Assembly: GCF_051020985.1 (NCBI RefSeq)
Contig: NC_134999.1
Span: 20,155,660-20,219,659, forward strand
DNA: 64,000 bases
Source of the DNA: Nomia melanderi
Taxonomy: Eukaryota > Arthropoda > Insecta > Hymenoptera > Halictidae
Direction: 5' to 3'
Below the pieces are notes generated by a model. The model had not been told where the DNA came from, did no database searches, and saw nothing but the letters and a program-made list of their open reading frames with translations. The stretch's first letter is position 1, and each line of letters opens with the position of its first letter. A program made the position numbers and the translations under genes. Shown here piece by piece: positions 49,601 to 58,400 of the stretch.

Positions 49601-52600
49601 CCATAACGTGAAATATGGTTACTTGGGAACTTGGACACTTTGAAACTTTGCACCTTGGTTACTTGGTAATTTTGAAACTTGGAAACATTGCGGATTTAAT
49701 AGGAGTTCTATTGTGATATTTTCCTAAGTGTATTTTCTTCGTATAGTTTGAAGCACGTTGCTCTCTGTTTCACGTTTTCCTCCGGTAGAGGAAAATGCAG
49801 AGGGAAAATCGTATTGAATCTCATTACTGAGTTACGTGTCGACACGATCGGTTTTCATGGGAATTCGAGAAACGAAGGACTGTCGGAACGCGTACGCTGC
49901 AGAAATTCCGGGAAACGCGATATCCTGAGGTTCTCCGGTGTCTCGGGGACCACGTGCTCGCGAAGATAATCGTATTTAAATAGTCGGACGTTTAACGTAA
50001 CAGAAACGTGCGTTTTCCTCTTTTCCAGAGACCTTGGCCAAGTGTCGATACGACGACGACTGCATGAGGAACGCTTATTGTTGGAACCAGGAAGCCTGTC
50101 TGTGCAAAGAAGATTACATCGTCTATAAGAATCGCACGCACGTCGAATGCTTAAAAGGTAACCCTTTCGCCTGAGTCTTTATTAATACCGCCTCTCGATC
50201 TATAGCTCGTTCACATGGAACTATCGTAAATGTTACGATCGGCATAAATATTACGTCACAATTGAATTCGATTACCAAACAGCGTCGGACTCTTCAGCCT
50301 TAATAAAGTTAGAAGTGAACAGAGATATTATAGGAAACCATGAGAAAATGGTAACGAGAGATAACAAAGAAATTATACTAAATTAATTGTATTTAGAGAT
50401 GAAGATATTCTTATTTATTGTCACACTATCGTTACAATCATCATTAAAAGATTATAGAAAAACATGAGAAAATAGTAACGAGAGATAACAAAGAAATTAT
50501 ACTAAATTATGTTACTGTATTTAGATAAAGATATTCTTATTTATTGTCACATCATTACAATCATCGTTAAATGCACGATGTTAAGGTGCAAAATATACGA
50601 AAACGAACACAATATTAAATTATTTCATTGAATCGCGTTGTTATGCAGGTTTGCTGCACGTCGCCACATTAGGTAGCATTATTTACAACATAAGAATGTT
50701 TTCAAGTAATCATCGTTTAATTGAGGAAATTGCAGTAACTGAATTTGGGCGGGGATCACCGGTGAGCCCCACAGTATTCAATGTATTAACAACACCTAAT
50801 TATTAACAATCGTCGCGTGGAGAGTATCCGAACGAATCCCGAGTCCCGCATCGCGCAGCGTTCCCTTTCGCTGGATCATCGCCGGCCTTGATCCCCAACA
50901 GTGGCGACGTTACCAAAATTCCCGGTCGGTAATTTTCTCATTAGCTCCCTTCCGGTTTAATCCCTGGCAAGTGTCAATTCGACCAAGTTAAAATTACGAC
51001 GACGAACGTCGGCAACGTGGACAACCGTAATCGAACGATCCGGTCGGAAGTGTTTGTTCACCGGCGTAGACTGAATTGGGAGCCGTTCGATCGAGAAAAG
51101 TCCCGATTAATCGTGATTGCCCGGCGCGGCGAGTCGTACGAATCGGTGTCGCCGACCTCGGAAACGTGATTCCACGGGGATCCTTCGTTCGCTCGTATTC
51201 CTAGCCCCGTGTCCCTTTCTCACGGCCTCCCGGCACTTGGAGCGTGTCGTTCGTCGTGCTCGCCGAACCGACAAAAATTAAACCATATTTCCCTCCTCCT
51301 TCTGCCGCGAACCATCATCCAGCATTCCGTGGAAAAACATCACTCGTTCCTGGAGAAAGACGAGTGCGGCTCGCAACAGCGAAGCGCTCTTTCGTATTAA
51401 CCCTTTGCACTCGGAAGTTTTTCACTGGAATCATTCGACACTTTTCGATGAAACATGGGCGACAGTATTTGAAACGAAGTAATGAGAAAACGTGCGTCAA
51501 TTAAGAAACAAAGCTATTTTATATAAATATTTCACATATTGATGCATTGTACAAAACTTAATATTATATATAACACTTTGTAAGTTTGTTATATCAAATG
51601 AAATGGTGAGTGAGAGTCACCTCTCGAGCGCAAAGGGTTAACACGTTGAACGCCGCACGGTTCGTAGAGCAAAGTCCACAAAATGGAAAAAATATAATAC
51701 TACATCAGTTGATTGAATTGTATTATTATTATTGCGCAAATTATTGACAAAAATTAAACAATATTTCCCTCCTTCTGCCGCGAAAAACATCACTCGTGGA
51801 GAAAGACGAGTGCGGCTCGCAACAGCGAAGCGCTCTTTCGCATTAACCCTTTGCACTCGGAAGTTTTTCACTAGAAATATTTGAACATTTTCTGATGATT
51901 CGTCGTTTAATTAAGTGAACTATAGTAAGTCGATCTGGTTGGTGGTACATTTGGTGGTCTGATTATCCATATTTTAAATGGATAATCAATTCGAATCAAA
52001 TTTTATATTTTTCTCAACGCTGCGGTAATTAGCGAAGTTGCATAGCCAAGTGTCTTTATACAACCAACATCAATAAAGTAAATTGTTAGTTTCCACGATA
52101 AACAATTTCATTCAGGTAAATCTCTTTCTGAATTAGGTCGATGCGTCCATCGATTTTTTGCGTTTTCCTGAAAAATGGTCGACGACTGATGCCAGATTAA
52201 TTACTTGTCTACTTTAACCCTTAGCACTCCAGGTTGTTTTGTAATCAGCAATTGCGACTAATTTTTATAGTATTCCTAGCTTCCATCTTTTATTTTCCTT
52301 CTTAATGTAAAATTTGGATGTGTGGAAAATCGAAGAATTTTAGCATAGTTTCTTTAAGATTCATTGAAATATTAAATATTATTACCGGTGCAATATTGGA
52401 GCCTGCATGGTTCAAAGGGTTAAAGCGTTAAGGAAGAAAAAGAGTAACGTTCCCGACGAAAACAATCTGTTTCAGTGGCGAACTCCATAGGAGACGCATG
52501 CGTGGCGGATGTCCAGTGCCGCGTGACCTTCGCCCCCTATTCCGAGTGCCGGCAGAATATCTGCCAGTGTTCCGACGGGTCCCACTACGTCGACGGAAGA

Positions 52601-55241
52601 TGCTACGAGTCTGTCGGTGAGATTTACGCGCTTAGCTTCTGGTAAACTGCTCTCGTTTCTATTCAACCTCTGCGTTGAAACCTCGCTGATGAAATACCCC
52701 TAGCCGCCGATGAAAAGAGGCTCGTGACGCGTGTCCCTGATTCCTCTATGGACCTCCGAATAGCTGGAGGACGTTGCTTAAGGGTTGCCGGAGTTAACTG
52801 CTTGCGGACTTAGCTGCGGAAGATTCACGCTAGAACTAAACCGACTTCTCCAGATTTCTTTACAGAAACTGCAAGCGTGTGTCTATTAACCCCTTGACCT
52901 ACAACGAGTTAGACTCGTGGTGAAGATTTTCAACATGATTCAACAAACATATGTATTACTCAGTTGATTCGAAATCAAAATATTATTCCTTTGTAATCAA
53001 CTATTATACATAAAAGGAAATATAGGCATAACATATGCTTAGAATTTTTCTCTTTTTCCAATAAATTATTAATGACAAAGCAGCCGTATCGACCAGAGTT
53101 TAGAAATATATCATAGGCCAAGGGGTTAATACTTCAACGGTATGGATGTTTGTTCTACACTTTATTCAATTGTCCATAGAAAACTAGCTTCAAAAGCAAA
53201 GTATTGCAATACTGCACGAATCAAAATCGACTGAAACTGTTACGAAATAACGCTTAAGAAATTCAATATCCAAATTGAGTTCCGTGGATCTATCGTTAAT
53301 TGGTTTATAATTCATTTTGGGTATTAACGAATCAACTTGTTTAACCCTTTGCACTCGAGAATATTTTTCTCAAGAAATATTCATTGCTTTCTAATGAAAT
53401 ATCGATGATACTTTTGACAACTAACATAAAGAAATACCTTGCATAAATTATGTGACAGGGCTATTTCATTTCGATGTTCCATGTGTTGATACATCATAGA
53501 CAATTTAATATTGAATTTGAGATTTTATCATTTTCTTGGGTCAAATCAAATGGCGACTGAAAGGCGCCTCTCGAGTGCAAAGGGTTAACTCCTCGAAGCT
53601 CGTGCACCTTCCAGCAACTATAAACGAATAAACCAGTCATGGCTCGCTTCGACCCATCGGCAGCTCCAGCTAATCTTATCAGTTGATATCTAACATCAAA
53701 GTGATTATCTTCGTCCAATCTTTCAAAGTTCGACTTTCAACTGACAAGTTCCACGTTGAAAATCAGCGTCGAATCTCAAACTCCAAACTCCGATCCAAAG
53801 AAATCATATTCTACGATCTATCTAATACACTTTAGATCTCGTTAGATCACACCTACAACCCAGGCTCTGATCAAAATAAATCACTTTCTCAAGATAGTCG
53901 TCTCGTTCTTCAGGCATAGGACAGATCTGCCAGTCGAACCGCAACTGCTACATCACGAACAGCTACTGCGTGACAGGGTTCTGCGCGTGCACCTTGAAAT
54001 ACCATCCGAATCCTCGCAACGACGGTTGCATACCGAGCGCGGGTAAGTCCTCTGGTATCCACCTGCGCGTCCGCGGCTGTTATCGATTTGAAAACGCGAA
54101 TTTCCGCAGACCTCGGCGACCAGTGCTCGAACGATTACGAGTGCGTCGTGGAGAACTCGAGGTGCACCGACGTCTGCTCGTGCAGGGTGGACCACGTGAT
54201 GTCGGGCGATGGTAAGCGGTGTCTGAAGGCTGCCAATTCCGTGGGCGAACCGTGTCAAGAGGACTCTCAGTGCCAGCTGTTCCTGAAGCACAGCAAATGC
54301 GGCTCGGACGGCAAGTGCCGGTGCCTCGACGACTTCCATCAGCGCGGCTCCGTCTGCTACAAGAACGTCGGTAAGTTGTTGACGAATTCGCTGGTAAATT
54401 GGCTAAACAGATAGGTAGCATACGGAATAAGGTAGACTTGAGAAATGTGTTTGATAAGTATATTTTCTCGGGAAGGTTACATGTTTCTATCAAGCTCTCG
54501 ACTTGCTGCGGGTGAATTCGAATTTGGACCTCTGTAGTTGCTGTTCATCTTACAGTAACTTGTATTGAGCGATTGGACTGGATATATGACACCCTCTTGC
54601 GGTGTAGTAGCGATTGATAAATCATTTTCGACAGAGGTTTCGTTCTTAAAGTGCTAATGACAGTCATAGTGTCTGGTTTTGATCTATTTGTAACGAACTC
54701 TGTTGCTTTTCGTTTACCTTCTCCAATTAGGAAGCGTGTTATTTATTGTAAGAACAGTATCTAATGATATTCCGCTTTCAGCGTTGAAGGAACGATGCCG
54801 GAGCCACAACGAGTGCGTCACGTCGACGTACAAGGACTCGTTCTCCGTTGAGCCGATGAACGTCGACTGCATAGACGGTGAGGTTCGAAACCGTTCGAGA
54901 AGGGAATCAAATAACGTCTAACGAGTATTTTTATCTGTTTCCAAGGTGTCTGTTCCTGCTCTAACGACTACATCATGACGGAAGAGCTGCACGACTGCGT
55001 CCGGTACAGCGATAGCGGTAACTGCTCTTCTATCAGTAGCTATCCTCGACTCACCATAATTGCTATTCTACCGTTATCGACATTTACACATATATACATA
55101 CAGCTGAAAATCTAAATCTTCATCCCAGTCCTGTGAAATCATTCAACGAACTGTAACCGATCCACAGGCGCCGCAGCAGCAACCTGGACGCTGTCTTCCC
55201 TGGCCCTCGCTCTGTTAGTCTCAACGAGTCTCTCGCTTTGA
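40609..55241 (+). CDS. EB-module, cysteine-rich, putatively GPI-anchored protein (gene B, 6 modules)
   Basis: Eight coding exons: 40609-40735, 50029-50157, 52476-52616, 53914-54042, 54110-54370, 54782-54877, 54946-55017 and 55168-55241 (342 aa). Exon 1 gives a signal peptide (LSIGLCFWLAARSAVVAA). Exons 2, 3 and 4 carry one six-cysteine EB module each (for example CRYDDDC, CVADVQC, CQSNRNC) and exon 5 carries two. The sixth is split by an intron between its third and fourth cysteines (exons 6 and 7). Exon 8 encodes WTLSSLALALLVSTSLSL then TGA, a GPI-anchor-like tail. All seven introns are phase 1 and frame is kept throughout. Intron 1 is 9.3 kb and filled with tandem repeats; joining of exon 1 to exon 2 rests on phase and a GTGAGT donor. 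Likely an extracellular, membrane-anchored protein of unknown role. Confidence 0.82.
40930..41420. repeat. ~132-bp tandem array in gene B intron 1
   Basis: Almost four copies of a unit containing GGATAATTATTAGAAAATTA, GATCGGCTCGTAGGAACAAA and TTAGATATTTGCTGATTG. The first three are nearly identical. Confidence 0.9.
42566..43031. mobile_element. TTAA element (CCCCTTGACGTA group) interrupted by another element
   Basis: Ends TTAACCCCTTGACGTACT and TTGTACGGCAAGGGGTTAA. It matches 28052-28389 on both sides of an insertion at 42753-42974. It carries the 49-bp internal block only once. Confidence 0.85.
42753..42974. mobile_element. Nested TTAA element, CTAGRTTTACGG group
   Basis: Bounded by TCAACACTAGGTCTACGG on the left and CGCAAACCTAGTGTTAA on the right. 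The uninterrupted copy of the host element reads GACTGTCAAATTAGTC at this position, so the four flanking bases were duplicated on insertion. Confidence 0.85.
43640..44140. repeat. ~164-bp tandem array in gene B intron 1
   Basis: Three copies with starts spaced 166 and 162 bases apart, containing GGAGGGAATTGGGATAGGAA and TCTGAGGAGTATTTGTATTT. Confidence 0.9.
44156..44307. mobile_element. Small palindrome-rich element in gene B intron 1
   Basis: CAACCCATTCGAGACG on the left and GGTTTCGAATGGATTAA on the right form a short inverted repeat. Inside, TTGTACACACGGTGTGCAA (44231-44249) and TTGCACACACGGTGTACAA (44270-44288) are themselves near-palindromic and mutually inverted. Confidence 0.55.
45126..46240. 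repeat. AAACTTTCAA 10-bp satellite with a 200-bp higher-order repeat
   Basis: About 1.1 kb of 10-bp monomers (AAACTTTCAA, AAACTATCAA, AAATTTGGAA and close variants). A marker, GCTATCGAATTTGTAAACTT, recurs with spacings of 248, 200 and 200 bases (near 45301, 45549, 45749 and 45949), so blocks of 20 monomers have been amplified as units. It lies in intron 1 of gene B and has no coding potential. Confidence 0.95.
46241..47640. other. Unique-looking part of gene B intron 1
   Basis: Between the two satellites. No exon, element or other repeat was recognised; GC-rich around 46420-46680 and 47090-47560. Confidence 0.45.
47641..48655. repeat. TACTTGGAAACTTTGAAACT-type minisatellite
   Basis: About 1 kb of 9-10-bp monomers (GTTACTTGGA, AAACTTTGAA, ACTTTGCACC), with local higher-order duplications such as AACCTGGTAACTTGGACACT repeated 96 bases apart at the left end. 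A small detached piece lies at 49610-49690. The minus-strand frame across it (47598-48089) repeats FKVSKFQS and is an artefact. Confidence 0.92.
49139..49318 (+). CDS. Candidate signal-peptide exon inside gene B intron 1
   Basis: A 59-codon open frame starts at ATG 49139. Its N-terminus looks like a signal peptide: basic start, then LLFLVPVTVCATIS, then a polar Pro/Arg-rich stretch with one cysteine. It lies 0.7 kb before gene B exon 2 on the same strand, so it could be an alternative first exon. However, the best donor (CGTAC|GTATGG) is phase 2 while exon 2 needs phase 1; the phase-1 option (CCTA|GTATCC) is weak. It may also be a chance frame in GC-rich DNA, since the opposite strand has longer frames. 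Low confidence. Confidence 0.25.
   Translation: MTPTRTVAGLSRLLFLVPVTVCATISYGNQEPPRCQDRTPPPRTYGTHGVKPSILNLPN
49610..49690. repeat. Detached fragment of the TACTTGGAAAC minisatellite
   Basis: Contains GGTTACTTGGGAACTTGG and ACTTTGCACCTTGGTTACTT, as in the main array 1 kb upstream. Confidence 0.85.
51281..51845. repeat. Duplicated ~120-bp segment ending in TTAA elements (gene B intron 2)
   Basis: Positions 51281-51397 and about 51740-51845 share AAAAATTAAAC, ATTTCCCTCCT, AAACATCACTCGT and GGCTCGCAACAGCGAAGCGC, and both run into TTAACCCTTTGCACTCGG. The right copy lost ~20 bp internally, and its element stops near 51900. Confidence 0.8.
51397..51641. mobile_element. TTAA element, GCACTC group, in gene B intron 2
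   Basis: Left end TTAACCCTTTGCACTCGG; right end CTCTCGAGCGCAAAGGGTTAA. About 245 bp and one of the best preserved copies. A truncated partner begins at 51844. Confidence 0.85.
52214..52423. mobile_element. TTAA element, GCACTCCAGG group, in gene B intron 2
   Basis: Left end TTAACCCTTAGCACTCCAGG; right end CATGGTTCAAAGGGTTAA. It ends 52 bases before the acceptor of gene B exon 3. A ~20-bp internal deletion is present relative to 27598-27827. Confidence 0.85.
52886..53129. mobile_element. TTAA element, CCCCTTGACCTA group, in gene B intron 3
   Basis: Ends TTAACCCCTTGACCTAC and CATAGGCCAAGGGGTTAA. It shares its right TTAA with the next element. A decayed relative is at about 5540-5720. Confidence 0.75.
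53126..53299. mobile_element. TTAA element, CTAGRTTTACGG group, in gene B intron 3
   Basis: Starts at the TTAA that ends the previous element and ends CCGTGGATCTATCGTTAA. The internal GTTCTACACTTTATTCAAT matches other copies of the group. Left terminus decayed. Confidence 0.65.
53341..53588. mobile_element. TTAA element, GCACTC group, in gene B intron 3
   Basis: Left end TTAACCCTTTGCACTCGAG; right end CTCTCGAGTGCAAAGGGTTAA, a perfect 19-bp inverted repeat including the TTAA. Very similar to 17535-17783. Confidence 0.88.
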
Positions 55242-55423
55242 AGCTCCCGAGGCTTCGATCGTCCGAATCACGAGGACTGTTCAGGCGTCACCGGAGTATC
55301 GACGACTCCATCGACTGTACATACGCTGCGCGGGAAGGAACGTACCGCTACCAAAGATAAAATCCATTTCCTCGATAGAACGTTAACGAAGCAACAGCGG
55401 CGACTTACGTTCGCGCAAACTAT

Positions 55424-58400
55424 TCATATCGTACTGGTTGTATCTCGATCGTTTCTATTTAAATATACTCGCGTCGACGCGGGAGACACTCGAATCCTCT
55501 GCCGCGTCCCTTTGAACGCCGGTTTCCACTCCCTTTTGATCATGTCCGCCGCTTTCTCCGCGATCATGTACACCGGCGCGTTCGTGTGGCCGGATATCAA
55601 GGTTGGTATCACGCTGGCGTCCACCACGCGGAGACCATTGATCCCGTGGACCCGCAGTCTATGGTCCACCACGCCGGAGTTCTTCCTCGGCGCCATCTTG
55701 CACGTGCCCGCGAAGTGACCCAGGGTCGTGCTCACGTGCCGGGCGACGCAGGCCCAGTAGGGGTCAGTGTTGAACCTGTTCGTCTCGCAGCCTGGGAACG
55801 CCACGGGCAGCAGCGTCGCGTTGTAGCGGTCGAAAGACCTCGTCGAAGCGACTGCTAGGGCCTGCAAGCAGTTTTAGGCGATCTTACACGGTGATTTTCG
55901 CAGAGATGGCCTGGTTCTGTTTAGATTGCGAATTGAAATCGGAAGTATTAACCCTTTGCAGTCCGAGCAATTTTTATGACCTCTTAGCGACTTTAAACCA
56001 TTTTTACTATGAACTACTAGGAGTATTTGCAATGGCGCGTGTTTCTGTGGAAGATTGAGGATCCTTTGTCATGGGAGAAAACAGGATTGCAACAGGCTGA
56101 ATGTTAGTAAATTATAATTTGATATAAATTGTATACTTTCAATACTGAATTTTGCATAGAGGTCTGTTTACATTTTTTTAGGAGAATTTAGTTCCGGAAG
56201 TGTCTCGTTTTGTTAGATGTTGATGGTATTTTTCTTAAGAAAGTGGGCGATCTCTCCCTGATTTGTATTAATTAGATGCTTGCAAAAAGATCGATTCATG
56301 TTAGATGGTTTAGAACGCTTGGAAGATCATAGAAGCATTCGGAATAATCGACGAGGTTCGGTATACTCACACTTTTGATTCCTCTAACCATAGTCCTCAA
56401 ATCATGTTCATGATCGTAATAGTTGATATCGAAGATAGGGGGATCCATGGGATCGGACGAGTTCAAAGTAACTCGCCCCCTGCTTTTCGGGTGCAACAGC
56501 ACTGGAACTATACTGAAAGCGTCCAGACCTATATAATCAGAGAACACGTCTCTGTAAAACTCCTCCGACAATCCCAGTAACCCTCTGTAGCTTCCAGAAG
56601 TGTCCCCTGTTAATGCGCTTATCCCCAGTACTAATTCAATATCAGGGACACTCGTCTCCTTCCTTTGATTCGTAGGAGAGTCCAATTTTGATTTAAAGTA
56701 TCCGGAGTCGACGCTAATGGAGGACACATTCGGCGGTGCAACTGGAAAGCAAGAGGATTTCATATAGACAGTACGATACAATACAATCAGTTTACATTAG
56801 TTACTATAAAGTTCATAGGAACTACAGAGATCTAAACTGGAATTCACCTCTTAGCAAACCGAAAGCTTTTCCCTAGAAATATTGAACTTCCAGATAAGAA
56901 AATATAATTAAGAAACAAAGCTAATTTATTTTAATATTTCACACAATGCATTAGTAAATATAACAAAGCTTACGTTAAATATCGAACTTCATCATTTTGC
57001 TATATTAAATCAAGAGGTGACAGTCACTTCTCGAGTGTGAAGGGTTAACACTAGATTCACGGATATTGAATGCTTCAAACATTATTTCGTAATTTAAATC
57101 GATTTTAATTGGTGAAGTCACGCGACTACACACTACACTTCTCTGTTCTCGAAACTCTAATTTCCACGACCTACGTGAACAAGCATAAAAGCCTTCTGGA
57201 AGCGATAGAATACAATGTAGAATGAACTTGCGTAAATCTAGTGTGAACCCTTTGCACTTCAGAGGCTTTCAGTCGCCATACGATTTGATAGATCAAAATG
57301 ATCGAACTCAATATTAAGCATAATGTATTAGTACGCGAGATACTGAAATCAACTACCGTTGTTCCTTAATTCATACGTAATTTCTTAAGTCGATTCCAAA
57401 GAATGTCTATATCTGGTCAAATGACATGTACTTTTAGTGGAAAACTTTCGAGTGCAAAGGGTTAAGAACATTCCACGCGACCACGGGGATCACCTTTTCC
57501 ATCAGGTCGAGACGATCCTTTCGGTTTTCGTCTAGTATCGACGAAAGCGAGACCCTCCGCGCCACCGGGCACGGTCAGCGGACCGGTTCCCTTGACGAAG
57601 TAGTCGAAAGTGTTGGCCAGATTCGAGGCGAGACGCGGCTCGACGATGGTCACGCTCTCGTTCACGAGAAAGGTCAGCGCCGACATGCTCACGTGGTCCT
57701 GAAGATTGTAGCCGACCGGCAGATCCTCGATCACGTCGATCTTCAAGGCCTTCAGACGATCTCTAGGCCCTATCCCGGACAGCATCAGCAGTTGCGGCGA
57801 GTTCAAGGCTCCTGGATGAAACACGAGCGATGGGAGTAACGAAAAGATCTCCACGCGTTACGATACACGCCGCGCACCGCGTCCGAACACGCGTGAACCG
57901 GTATTGGCGGATCGGAAGTCTAGCCTTAATGCCCGCTAATTCGGCTTTTTGCGACGATCATGGATCTCATTATAGAAACTAACGACGCAGCTCGGAGAGA
58001 AGAGATTTCGAAATGCCTCGTCATCGCGTAATAAACTGAAAAAAACCGGAAATCTGGAGGCGAGCTGAAGCGACGCGAGTCTCGCGAGATCGATGCATGC
58101 GTCGGCAACGTGTATCGACCTTCGTAAATAAATTAAATAGATTTATACGAATGTTAGAGAACGTAATCGAAGAAATGGTGCTACGGTGGAATATAGTTTT
58201 CCCGAATAGTTGTCGCAAAAAGCACCGTAGTTTAAATAATTTACGCGTATCTTCGTTCCAGGCGCGTTCCGTGCAATTCTGTACTTTCAAGTGTCCCATA
58301 AATGCAAAGAGGTCCGCAGGAACTTTCGTAATGAACGTTTGCGAGCAGTTCTCGGCGTCACCTGCTGAGAGTATGATCTCCTTGCGAGCTGTCGCGTACA

